Assembly (NCBI GenBank): GCA_016081115.2
Contig: CM071930.1
Span: 33,247,641-33,311,640, forward strand
Length of the DNA stretch: 64,000 nt
Direction: 5' to 3'
From: Rehmannia glutinosa
Lineage: Eukaryota > Streptophyta > Magnoliopsida > Lamiales > Orobanchaceae
Made by a program: the position numbers and the translations under genes. Shown one piece after another: positions 20,100 through 30,772 of the stretch; the stretch's first letter is position 1, and the number at the start of each line of letters is the position of its first letter. The notes beneath the pieces are model-generated. The model was not told the DNA's origin, did no database searches, and saw only the letters and a list, made by a program, of their open reading frames with translations.

Positions 20100-21435
20100 A
20101 TAAGAATTGGGGCAATAAACATTAAAAGTTATTTCACGCAGTTGCGACCGTGTTTGTAATTTGGACATAAAGTTTTCATTCAATATCCAATTAGCCTGAT
20201 CCGTACGCCATTAGAAAGCTAAGAGAACATTCTACAATATATATTTATGCCATTCAATGCAAATTCATGAATTTTGAGGGGTTAAAATCAGGTGAAAGTG
20301 GAAATAATGTGATGAAATTTCGAAAATGACATATCTTAGTATTATGGCCATACGTCTCCCTACAAAACTGATATTTAGGTGATTCAAGCGGGTATGGAAA
20401 GTTGTGGACATGTTTGTTTAACTTCCTCAATCACATATCATTCCCAACTCCTCCACCAAATGACCATCCAAATATATATTATGTTTCTCGATGTATTTCT
20501 CTGCTAATACACACATTTTCCAATACATCACCTCAAACATCTCTCCACCCAAGAAACTTCCCCCAATCCCAAACAAACATAACCTCAGAGATATAATTAC
20601 TTTTCATAAGTAGACATCGAGAGCAAATTGTAATGTTTTGGAATCGCGTGATTGCGTGAGTCTGGCAACGAGTTTGGCAATCACCCACGGTCGTTCTCAT
20701 CAATCTTGGCGTGTTATTGCATATTCTTGCATATTTTGGCTTGTTTAGAGGTGCGCAGTTGTGAGAGACGTGTGCGGTCCTGCAAGATGCCTTTTTTCCA
20801 AGTTACCTCATTTTCTTTTCGTTTTTGGACTCTTCAAACTTTTTATAGGATTCTAGGCTTATAAATAAGACTTGAGGAACCCATATTTCCGTATACCTTT
20901 TTTTACTTAGCACTTGTAAACCCTAGTTTTTGTTATTTTATCTCGCAACTGTCATCGGGGTTGCTTGATTTCTATCGGAGTTATTTCACGGCTTAACCAA
21001 ATCATAATATTTATTGGTTTTTCTAATATGATATTTAATTACTTGGTGATTGCTATTGTTTCATGATGATTATTATAATTGTTTTCTTCTCTTTAATTGG
21101 ATTGATGATTCTATCTACAAGCATGCACTATATTCCTTGTTCTTGGATTAATGTGAGTTGATTTGAGCGAACACTCAAGAATATTGATTAGTTGATTATG
21201 CATTGCCTGATTGAATTGCTTTATCTTATAATTAATTGTCTGAATACTTTTCGATTATATTGAGGAAATAATTGAGATAGAGAGATGATGTTATTTCCTG
21301 ACTAGATTCAACTAGGGGTTAAATATGAATCATCAATGTATTATCTAACTTGGTTAATTAATTGAAAAAATGGATCTATCTAGACTTAATCTGTGAATAC
21401 CATAGTTATTGGATCTAGGCCTAGTTTACTAAAGC
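20100..21435 (+). repeat. Athila-like LTR fragment (+ orientation)
   Basis: The sequence has a promoter-like CTTATAAATAAG at about 20859-20870, then AAACCCTAGTTTTTG (about 20920), the usual order in Athila/Tat-type LTRs on the plus strand. It runs into minus-strand Athila pol near 21436. The likely continuation is at 26250-26720, which ends at a tRNA-Asp-type primer site. I infer that the minus-strand element splits this LTR. The exact left edge is not determinable. Confidence 0.4.
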
Positions 21436-21499
21436 AATAAAAGGGTTTGGGTTGCCTCCTAAGAAGCGCTAAGTTTACAGTCTTCAGCCAGACTTTGTC

Positions 21500-22700
21500 A
21501 GATTATCACGAATCTGGATCTCCGAGTGGGAGATTAAGGATTCTTTGGGCTTCATTAACCTGAAACGTGCTGCCATCTTTGCTCCGCAGCTCTATAGCAC
21601 CAAATGGCGAAACACGCTCAATAAAAAATGTTCCAGACCATATCGATTTCAGTTTTCCCAGGAATAGTTTCAACCGTGAGTTAAATAATAATACTTGCTG
21701 GCCCCGGAGGAATTCACATTTCAAAATCATTTTATCATGCCACGTCTTAGTCTTTTCCTTGTATATTTTGGCATTCTAATAGGCCTCATTTCTTGATTCC
21801 TCCATCTCATCAAGCTGTAGAAGTCTATTCTCACCAGCTGCCTTTAAATCAAAATTTAGCTTCTTTGCGGCCCAATACACACGATGCTCAGGCTCCACGG
21901 GCAAATGGCAAGCCTTTCCAAACACCAAGCGATATGGGGACATACCAATAAATGTTTTAAAGGCCGTTCGATATGCCCGAAGTGCGTCATCCAGTTTATG
22001 AGCCCAGTCCTTGCAATTACAACTCACAGTCTTCTAAAGATTTTCTTCACCTTGCGATTTAAAATTTCAGCCTGTTAGATTGCGGGTGGTAACTTAAAGC
22101 AACCTTGTGCCTCACACCAAATTTAAAAACAAATTTATTAAACAGTTTATTGCAAAATTGAGTACCTTCATCATTAACAATAGCCCTAGGAGTGCCAAAA
22201 TGAGTGAATTAATGTACTTGTGTAAAAATTTCAAAACTACCTTGGCATCATTAGTAGGTGTAGAAATTGCCTCCACCCAATTGGAGACATAATCCACAAC
22301 AGATGTAAGCATGTCCAAATGAAGGGGGGAATGGACCCATGAAGTCAATCCCCCAAACATCAAACAATTATACTTCCATCATGTTGGTGAGGGGCAACTC
22401 ATGACGTCGAGAGATTTTGCCAACCCGCTGACATCTATCAAAAGTCTGTACAAAAGTGTAACAATCTTTAAATAAACAAGGCCAATAAAATCCAGATTGT
22501 ATTACCTTAGCGGCAGTGCGGGTCGGGCCAAAGTGACCACCATAGAGAGTAGAGTGGCAGTGCTGTAGAATCTCATCAACTTCCTCTCGAGGCACACAAA
22601 TATGACTTAACATCATGCAAAAACTTCTTCTTCTGGTGAGAAGTCAAATTCGGAGGCAAACTCCACCATCATGATAGTTCACAAAATTAGTACACCATGG
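21500..22700 (-). pseudogene. Athila (minus) integrase
   Basis: The zinc-binding module reads HCHSTLYGGHFG...TFDRCQR: the first Cys of the expected TCDRCQR is Phe, so the HHCC site is broken. The core follows with VDYVSNWVEAI and TPTNDAKVVLKFL, and later AYRTAF...GMSPYRLVFGKACHLPVE. The C-terminal part has QQVLLFNSRLKLF.GKL and IWSG.F. Several frame changes and stops interrupt it. The catalytic Asp-Glu region between the two core parts is badly degraded. Confidence 0.8.
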
Positions 22701-22814
22701 GAGATGACCTTCTAACACAAAAATACGCTCATCCGGGAATGACTCCTGAATAGGGGCTTCAATTAATTCGTCAGGTTGCTCCAATCTCGATAGGTGGTTG
22801 GCTACCACATTCTC

Positions 22815-23860
22815 ACTACCCTACTTATCCTGGATCTCTATATCAAGTTCTTGGAGGAGGAGAATCCAACTTATCAATCGAGGTTTCGCATCTTTATTTG
22901 CAAAAAAATACCGAAAAGCAGCATGATCAGTAAAAACGATTACCTTAGTACCACTAAGTAAGCCCGAAACTTGTCGAAAGCAAATACTACTTAGCGTCTC
23001 TTTTTTCGTGGTCTTGTAATTCTGTTGGGCATCATCTAACGTCCTGCTTGCATAATAAATGGCCTTGAAAATTTTATCTCTTGTTCGCCCCAAAATAGCC
23101 CCCAATGCATAATCACTAGCACCACACATGAGCTCAAAGGGATGTGTCCAATCTGGTACAACCAGGCAGAAATGAGTGCCTTCTTGATATGCTCAAAAAC
23201 CTGCAAACAAAGATCATCAAAGCAAAAAGGCTCATCTTTTTCTAAAAGATTACAGAAGGTCTTGGTTATTTATTAAAAATCTTTAATAAACCTCCGATAA
23301 AAACCAGCATGCCCTAAGAAACTTATAATCCCTTTTACAGTCTCCCGTGGTGGTAATTTTTCAATGGCCTCTTTTTTAGCTCTTTCAACCTCTAATCTGC
23401 AGTGGACACTCAATGACCTAGCACAATGCCCTCTTTCGCCATGAAGTGATATTTTTCCAAATTAAGCACTGAATTGGTGTCTTGGTACCTTTGTAAAACT
23501 AGAGATAAATTATGGAGGCATTGATCAAAAGAATTACCAAATACTGAAAAAGCATCCATAAAAACCCAGTGTGGACTTATGTTTTCTGCATCACTATGGA
23601 GGGGTTGATTTTCTTCAAATCGATGATGGACCAACCCAATGTGGAATTTTCTCAAAATACACAACAATTTATCTAACTCTGAAGGGAATAGAGAGGCAGA
23701 GACTATTACCGGATGTGTATCATTTCTCACCCAAAAATGCATACAGGAGTTGTGTCGGAAGTTCCTTCAATTCAGGTGTGACCTTTGGGATTTCCTTAAT
23801 GACTGTGTCTCGTAACTCTCCTTCAAACCCTTGCTCGTGTCAACCTGTGTGGCATCAAGA
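22815..23860 (-). pseudogene. Athila (minus) RT-RNase H with deletions
   Basis: RT starts with LGWSIIDLKKINPSIVMQ, then jumps to VFMDAFSVFG; roughly 130 codons of fingers and palm are missing. The catalytic motif FMDD reads FMDA. The rest of the thumb region continues to EGIVLGH and then in broken frames. RNase H (22821-23129) starts MCGASDYALGA where the family has MCDASDYA, losing the first Asp, and continues to TDHAAFRYFFANKDAKPRL. Two active-site Asp changes plus the deletion make this copy catalytically dead. Confidence 0.8.
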
Positions 23861-24093
23861 GAAAATACGTAATCTAATTAATCAATATCATCAAAATCAT
23901 AGTCCATACCTTGCACCAAGGATTGGGTGAGACATCTTTCCAACGGGTCGAAAATAGCTTGTTGATGTCAACCTGTGTGGCATCAAGAGAAAATACGTAA
24001 TCTAATTAATCAATATCATCAAAATCATAGTCCATACCTTGCACCAAGGATTGGGTGAGACATCTTTCCAACGGGTCGAAAATAGCTTGTTGA
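23838..24093. repeat. Perfect 128-bp tandem duplication
   Basis: Bases 23838-23965 are repeated exactly at 23966-24093 (from TGTCAACCTGTG to AGCTTGTTGA). I compared the two copies base by base and saw no difference. The duplication lies in decayed Athila pol, so it is younger than the surrounding damage, or it is an assembly artefact. Confidence 0.9.
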
Positions 24094-24770
24094 GCTGGCA
24101 CACTGCTCAACAACATCTATCAAATGACACGTATGGTGTTCTTCTTGAATCTTAATCACATTATAGATGTTGAACATCACTTCTTCCTCATTAACTCGCA
24201 GAGTTAGTTCTCCTCGTTGAACATCGATCGCTGCTCGAACAGTAGCCAAAAAATGGCCTACCTAAAATTAGTGGAACCTCTAGATCCTCCTACATGTCCA
24301 GTACCACAAAGTCTACCAAAAATATGAATTTGTCCACCTTCACCAAAACATCTTCAATTACGTCTCGCGGATATGTAAGTGATATGTCCGCCAATTATAG
24401 GGTGATGGTTTTGCCCCTGTAAGACCTAATTTCCTGAAAACAGACAAAGGCATAAGGTTAATGCTAACACCTAGATCGCAAAGAGCTTTATTCAAAATGG
24501 AATCACCAATAGTACAAGGGATAGTGAAACTCCCTGTATCTTTCAATTTATGCGATAACTTCATTTGCAAAATAGCGTTGCATTCCTCTGAAAGATTTAT
24601 AGTCTCGAACTCGCGCAACTTTCTCTTTGTCAACATCACATATTTCATGAATTTAGCATAGTTAGGCATTTGCTCGAGTGCATCAGCAAAAGGGATCTTG
24701 ATGTGAATCTTTTTGAAAATTTCTAAGAATTTGGCAAACTGAGAATCTATCTTCTTTTCATGAAATCTCT
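24080..24770 (-). pseudogene. Athila (minus) aspartic protease region
   Basis: The stretch shows MPNYAKFMKYVM, then TIPCTIGDSILNKALCDLGV and SINLMPLSVFRKLGL. The DLG triad is the form usual for this lineage. After a frame break it continues with AAIDVQRGELTLRVN. The protease would cut the Gag-Pol polyprotein. Stops between the two parts show the copy is inactive. Confidence 0.75.
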
Positions 24771-26240
24771 AAGGGAATGGGAGTGCATTAGGCATTTAGG
24801 ATTGTCAATCTTCGTCTGCTCGTTGCTCTGCTGATCTTCTTCTTGTTTCGACTCCTCCTCAACAGGCAAATCAGAATCAGAAAGATTCTCATGGGTGGCA
24901 TGAGAGGGATGCTTAGGACCATCATATGCAATGCCACTCCTCAATTGGATGGCTTTACAGTGTTCCCTCGGATTCACCCCAGTATTACTCGTAAAATTTT
25001 CTTTCTTTTGCTAAGAGCTTATGGCAGTTTCTAACTGTCCCATTCGTGTCTCCAATGATCTAAGACGTGTCTCCATGGTAGACATCATCGTGCCAAAATT
25101 GTTAATCTTTGCATCGCTCCTGTTCAATTGATTTGTGGTCTCCCCAATAAACGTGTCAAGTATCTCTTCTAATGACTAGTTCTTCTCACCTACAGATGCA
25201 TTGGAACTAGATGGGTTGGGATAACCCGAAGGTGGGTTCAACACGTTTCTGTTGTTGTTGTAAGAGAGATTCTCATGATTTTGAAGTCCTGGGTGATAAT
25301 GAGTCGGTAATGGATTACCCTAATTGTTAAAACCCCGGCCATTCACATAATTGGCTTGCTTGGCATTGAGTGTGGTGGCTTCCTGAAGGCTCGCTGGTGG
25401 TATCTCAGTCTTTTACGGTGTTCCACCAGAATTCATGATGGCCAACTGTTTCAATAAAAATGAGATTTGAGTGGCTAAAGCCGACATAGTATCCAACTCA
25501 AGAACACCGCCAACTTTCCTTGGCACTGATCTTTCGGAGGGCCATTGATAGATGTTTGTGGCCATTTCTTTAAGTAGAAGTAATACCTCAGTCGAAGTTT
25601 TAGCCATCAATGTGCCTCCTGCTGCTGCATCTAATATCGTCCTCGTATGCCCATTCAGACCATTGTAAAAGTACTGAACCCTTTGCCAGTTTGCATAACC
25701 ATGATGTGGGCATCTCCTCAATAGATCCTTAAACCGCTCCCAAGCTTCATATAACGACTCAAAATATATCTGTTGGAATTGAGCTATCTCACTTTTCAGC
25801 TGTAGTGTCTTACTGGGAGTGAAGAATTTCTCCATGAACTTTTGAGTCAGATCATCCAAGCTTGTGATACTCCCAGGTGTAAACGTCTGTAACCACTGTA
25901 TGGCTTTATCCTGGAGTGAGAACGAGAATATCCTCCACCAGATAGCCTCATCAGATACACCATTCATCTTGATGGTGTAATATATTTCCAAGAATGTAGC
26001 TAAGTGGGCATTCAGATCATCCACGGGACTCCCCCCAAACTGATTCTGCTGAACCATGCTTATGAGGGTCGACTTCAATTCAAAATTGTTTGCATTTATA
26101 GGCTGGCACACAATTCCAGAATAGTTCTAATTTATAGTAGGCCGGAAGTAATCCTAGATTGCCCTTCCGTGTTTCTCTAGCTGCGGTGGCACAAGTGGAA
26201 CCAAGTTCTAGTTATTCTCATGTTCATTGTTGCCTGCCAT
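24771..26240 (-). pseudogene. Athila (minus) gag
   Basis: The likely start is the ATG at 26240, reading MAGNNEHEN. The retrotransposon gag domain is clear in the open part 25413-26111: LNAHLATFLEIYYTIKMNGV, FSLQDKAIQWLQ, LTQKFMEKFF and YFYNGLNGHTRTILDAAAGG. The C-terminal part (24747-24977) has REHCKAIQLRSG followed by an acidic Glu/Gln-rich stretch. Stops and frame changes occur before 26111 and between 25413 and 24977. Gag forms the particle in which reverse transcription occurs. Confidence 0.82.
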
Positions 26241-26249
26241 TACTTGATT

Positions 26250-26721
26250 TTCTGCTCGCTTTGTTGCTCTGATGTTATTCTTACTACGTTTGTGAGGTTT
26301 TATTTACTTCCTTATGCATTTGGGAGTTGATATTGATTGTTGAGTGGAGATGCTAGTAATTTGGTATTAATCTACTATTTGATTGCTCAAGGAGAGGGAA
26401 TAAACTACAATAGGAATTAAACCCATAGATACGGTAAAATTGGTTATTGCGAAATGCAAATTAATAGATAATATTAATGAAGCATGTCGAGATCATAGTC
26501 CTAGGATCGCCTTTACTTGTTGATTTATTCTCGTGAGTGTGATAGTTTGCTAGTGATTGCTAGTTTAATAAATTTTAACAGTAGTATTTAGAAAAACAAA
26601 TTTGTTTTATGTGCGTTTCAATAATATTGAGATGTTATGGAATACGACATTGCTTGCCACTTTCTATTAACTACATCGTACACTTGCGGTTGAGCTTAGC
26701 AAATTTTAGCAACTAAGCTTT
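26250..26721 (+). repeat. Athila-like LTR end (+ orientation)
   Basis: The segment carries AGTCCTAGGATCGCCTTTAC and ends just before a TGGCGCC primer site. Both features are familiar from the 3' ends of Athila-type 5' LTRs or their leader. It probably belongs with 20100-21435, the two being separated by the minus-strand element. Confidence 0.45.
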
Positions 26722-26738
26722 TGGCGCCATTGCCGGGA
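26722..26738 (+). promoter_or_regulatory. Primer-binding site, tRNA-Asp type
   Basis: TGGCGCCATTGCCGGGA differs by one base from the TGGCGCCGTTGCCGGGG site complementary to the 3' end of plant tRNA-Asp, used by Athila elements. It fixes the start of the plus-strand Athila-like internal region. Confidence 0.75.
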
Positions 26739-26948
26739 ATTGAAAAATTCGGAATGAATACAATAATACGTAGTTTCAATCTTAATTGAATCAAAAGCTT
26801 TTGTTTTCGGGGTATTAACATTGTTCTTGTTTAGTGCAGATAGTATATGATCACGCGTTTGTCAGCATCTAAGCCATGACCGATAAATTTGGAGATAGAA
26901 AGAATCGCTAGGTAGTTAAGATGTGAAAAAAGAAAACAATTGAAAGAG

Positions 26949-27700
26949 ATGGCAGCAGTAGAGAACCATGATAACAATGGGAACAATGGGGAACATCTGA
27001 TTGTACCACCCAATAATATCCAAGCACCGAATGTTGAGGTGGAAAGACCATTGTGATAGGCTGTGAGAACTTATTTCCAACCGGAAGTAAATCTCAGATA
27101 TAGTGGAGTTGCTCCAGCCAATCAACGCAAAAAACTTTGAACTGAAATCGGCGTTAAATCAGATGGTGTTGCATAATCAATTTGGGGGAGAGCAGTTAAG
27201 AATCTGAATGCACATATGGCGCAATTCTTGGAAATCTATGATACAATTAAGATGAATGGTGCGTCTGAAGATGCCATTCGATATCGCCTTTTCACATTCT
27301 CACTACGCGATAAGGCCAAAGGATGGTTATCTTCACTAACACCACCTTCCACCAACTAGACAGAGTTGAATCTAAGATATTTAGCGGAATAATTCCCTCC
27401 GAGTAAGACATTGCAGTCAAAAATTGAAATTGCCAAGTTTAAGCAGCTCAACTTTGACCCATTATATGAGGTAAGGGACTGATTCAACGAGCTACTGAGG
27501 AAGTGCCCGCAACATGGATATCCAGACTACCTACAAGTGCAATATTTTTATAATGCTCTAAGCATTAACACAATGACCGTCATTGATGCTGCCTCGGGAG
27601 GTGCATTGTTGAGTAAATACCTGGATGAGGCACTTACTTTGCTAAAAGAGATGTTGAATAATAGATATCATTGGCCAAAAAAAAGATCGAATGTGAAAAG
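26949..27700 (+). pseudogene. Athila (+) gag, N-terminal part
   Basis: The frame opens with MAAVENHDNNGNNGEH. It carries the gag core: LNAHMAQFLEIYDTIKMNGA, FTFSLRDKAKGWLSS, PPSKTLQSKIEIAKF and YFYNALSINTMTVIDAASGG. Several stops interrupt it (around 27055, 27355, 27390 and 27480). It is cut at 27700, after RSNVK, by the LTR of the copia derivative and continues at 37253. The parallel segment in the minus-strand element is RSVPRKVGG. Confidence 0.8.
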
Positions 27701-29210
27701 TGTTATAACAAAGTTATTTTTGATTTTGATGATTTCACATTTTCGATTTATAAACCAAAACAAATTTTGTCGAATGTTGTCAAAATACTATTTAGAATAC
27801 CTCAAATGTTTTAATCACTTTAATGGATTTGTATGAAGTATTACTTGAACTCTAACTTTGTCAAAATTCGGAGAAATCTCTGTCTTGTGGTCAACCGGTC
27901 GCTATAGAGAGCAACCAGTACCTAAAAGTTATTTAAAGTTTTCATAAAACATAGAAGTCCCTGTGCTGAGGGAGAATGGTCACTATAGAGGGCGATCGAT
28001 ACCTGTGTGTTATTCAAAATATTGTAAAATAGAGGATTTTTAAGAAGTGATAAAGAGTGGTCACTAGAGAGGGCGGCTGGTACCTATGTTTAGCTCAAAA
28101 TTCATTTTTCTCTTTGTTTTGACAGCCACCGGTTTCTATAGACAACAACCGATCGATATAGACAGCAATCAGTCTCTATAGATAGCGACCGGTCACTATA
28201 GGTAGTAACCAGTCTTTATCGCTGGTCTCTATAGACAACAACCTGTGACATCAACCTGCACCTGAAAATTTATTTTTTTCTCTGTATTGGTAGCAACCGA
28301 TCCCTAAGGTATAGAGACCGGTCGCCCTCTATAGAGATTGGTCACCCTTGATAGCAACCCCTATCAAATCTTGATCTAACGGTTTAAACATTTAAATTTT
28401 ACATATAGCAACCAGTCGCTATAAACAATTTGACAGCAGATTCTATATTTGTTGCAGCAACACTTATCAACAAGATTTACTTTCTCGATTTTTCACAATT
28501 TTTATAAATCTTGTGATCCTTCTTTTGTAGACAAATTTCAAATTAGAGGTGTTTATGTTGGAAATCAAATCTTGAAGCTTCTCTATAAATAATTGGAGAT
28601 TTTGAAGGATCAAAGACAATATAATATACAACACAATTCTACATCACAACAAGGAAATCTCAGCAAATTTCTTAAGCTTTCATCTTCACATCTTGTTGTA
28701 ATAGCCTAAGCACTACACTTTCACATCTTAATTATTAGGCTTTCCTTTTTTATTACACTTGCACTTTGAGTTGTAATATTTCATTCAAAGAGTAATCTTA
28801 ATTGTATTTGTAACATCATCCAAAACAAGAAATTCTTGTTAGTGTTCTTTTGGCAAGAACACGTTTGGTTGAGTAGAGTTAGTTAATTGATAATCTTCGT
28901 GCTTTTTGTATTGAAGAGTTTTGTGTTCTTCCAAGTTGTTGGTGTAAGAAGAGTTTGGTGCTCTCCTCATTGAAGACGTAATCATTTGGTATCAATTAAT
29001 AAAATTTTCTTTTCGAAATCCACTCGGACATACTGGGTGGTAGTGGACATAGCCCCTAGGTGGGTTGATGCACTATAAATCCTTGAGTGTTGATTTATTT
29101 TTCTGCAAAACTCTACTTGTCATCATATTATTCCTAAAAGAATTCATAAATTAAAAAATCGGGAAAATCTATTCACCCCATTTAGATTTTCACAGCCACT
29201 TGGACTAACA
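27701..29210 (+). repeat. Element C 5' LTR with repeated CCGGTCNCTATAGA motifs
   Basis: The LTR is 1,510 bp with ends TGTTA/TAACA. Its last 300 bases (GTGTTCTTCCAAG to CACTTGGACTAACA) match the 3' copy at 36956-37252. The upstream half (27890-28440) holds at least ten degenerate copies of a CAACCGGTCGCTATAGA-type motif, some inverted. The sequence beyond the LTR (TTGGAAACTC) is not a good primer-binding site, consistent with a deletion at the LTR border. Confidence 0.75.
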
Positions 29211-29838
29211 TTGGAAACTCTAAAATATTGATGAGCTTATCGATAATCTTCTCATCTATGAAGTCTATACTAAAGAAAGGAGTAATTCAACAGCATGTAC
29301 TTCCCAACCGGTTATGAAATCAACTCCAAAAGGTCTTGCCTCAAAATTGAGAAATTATTATTCAAGTGATGAGGACGATATAGGAAGATGAAGATGAACT
29401 TATTAAACATCTTACAAAATTTGTAAATAAAAACAAGAAAAGAAAAGCGAGAAGCAAATCTTTCTTTAAGTGTTGAAATCCCGGACAGTATGTTGTCGAT
29501 TGCAACGATGAAGACAATGAGGTACGATCTTATTCTTCTATCTCTTTCATTAATGAATTGCAAGTTATTATGATGAATTGCATAATGAGTTTCAAAATAT
29601 GATTGTTAAACACAAGCTTTTGAAAAAGGACTTTAATAGTATAAAATTAGAAAAAGAATATTTACATGTCTCTTATGAAACTCTTTCTAGTGCTCACAAT
29701 GTTACACTTGATAAGGTTAGAAACCTTGAAAAAGAAAATGGAAATCTTATTAAGGATATTGATTGCATGAAAAATGATATGATGAAGTTTAACATGAGTA
29801 CCGATAAAATCACAAAAATTCTTGAAGTACAACATAGT
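29211..29838 (+). pseudogene. Element C gag, middle part with coiled coil
   Basis: The part after the LTR reads IDELIDNLLIYEVYTKER and KGLASKLRNYYSSDEDD, a typical copia gag linker before the zinc knuckle. An 87-codon open segment (29578-29838) then has a heptad-like pattern (LLKKDFNSIKLEKEYLHVSY, VRNLEKENGNLIKDIDCMKN), probably a coiled coil. It ends at the LTR of the inserted chromovirus. The gag continues at about 36405. Confidence 0.65.
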
Positions 29839-30650
29839 TGATGTGAACCGCAGCAATGACTGTTCATACGACCCAACAACAATATGTTGACCCAAGATCT
29901 TCACTAGTTTGGTTAATTTGGTGGAAACCTCGACCCTTTTCTTAGCAAAGCAAGAACCTCGGTATGCGAAGACGCCACAAGCAATTATGGATTATTGCCT
30001 GATAAGTCAATAATTGCAACAAGAAACGTAAATCTTGAAGCACTTGGAGAAACACTCAATTTAGAGAGTAAAAGATTAATTGTATTGATAACTGTTTGAA
30101 AACAATAAGTGTTCACCCTTATAAAGGGTCCAAACCCTAACCTACCAAGAAAACAACTTAAAACTGAAAAGGAAACAAAAACAGAAAAATTCGAAAATCC
30201 GATAAAAAGCACGACCGTGCTTGAGAACACGGCCAGGCCGTGTTTCGCACGTCTTCCCGGATTCCCACCCCACACGGTCGTGCTAGGAAACACGGCCAGG
30301 CCGTGTTCGCGAGGAAATTTCCGAACACGGCCGTGGACCAAAGCACGGCCATGCCGTGTTTTCCACGAACCCACGATCACATCTTCCTACACGGCCATGC
30401 CTAGAAGCACAACCAGGCCGTGTTCGCGATGACGGGCCCGATCACTGTCGTGTAATTTAAGCACGGCCAGGCCGTGCTTTCCACGGCGTCTGCCCCTTCG
30501 ACTTCTTCAGTATTTTTATCCCCTGCTTGTCCTAAACTCGAAATAACAACTCAAGACGCGGCCTTAAAGGTTTATTTGGCCTCCAAAACACTAACATGAC
30601 TTCAAATAATAACCAAACTACAACTAACTACGATAAATGAATACAACACC
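29839..30650 (-). repeat. Chromovirus downstream (3') LTR
   Basis: It begins TGATGTGAACC in plus reading and matches 35394-36130 closely, but is about 60 bases longer. Its inner edge is uncertain, between 30635 and 30655, because the last bases differ from the other copy. It holds a cluster of CACGGCCAGGCCGTG palindromes (30209-30480). Confidence 0.8.
30209..30480. repeat. Array of CACGGCC..GGCCGTG palindromes in LTR
   Basis: The motif CACGGCCAGGCCGTG or a close variant occurs near 30228, 30291, 30343 and 30461. Half motifs (ACACGGCCGTGG, CACGACCGTGC, CACGGTCGTG) lie between. Each full unit can form a hairpin with a single unpaired central base. The other LTR has the corresponding cluster at 35767-35985 with one interval of 63 bases missing. 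Confidence 0.85.
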
Positions 30651-30772
30651 ATCGAGCACTTGATTACAAGGTCTTCAAGATGTTAAGTGGCTTATATTCT
30701 TGGCATCCTTTACTTGCTCAGTCTGAGGTGGACTATGGACCATTGATGACGCTAATCAACTGGACCACCCGA

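Larger units (their letters stand above)
21436..26248 (-). mobile_element. Athila-like Ty3/gypsy element, minus strand, decayed
   Basis: Reading the minus strand from 26240 to 21440 gives gag, protease, RT, RNase H and integrase in gypsy order. Athila/Tat hallmarks are visible: CKAIQLRSG, ALCDLG.SINLMP, IDVQ.GELTLRV, TDHAA.RY.FA.KDAKPRL, YRLVFGKACHLPVE and, after pol, the AGCGCT...AGGCAACCCAA box (about 21446-21472). No LTR or primer site in minus orientation can be identified at either edge, so it may be a truncated or recombined copy sitting in the LTR of the plus-strand Athila-like element. Confidence 0.8.

Noticed and set aside
29985..30432. Opposed frames of 107-131 codons in the chromovirus LTR
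   Set aside because: They are produced by the GC-rich palindrome array, occur in both orientations and fall within an LTR.
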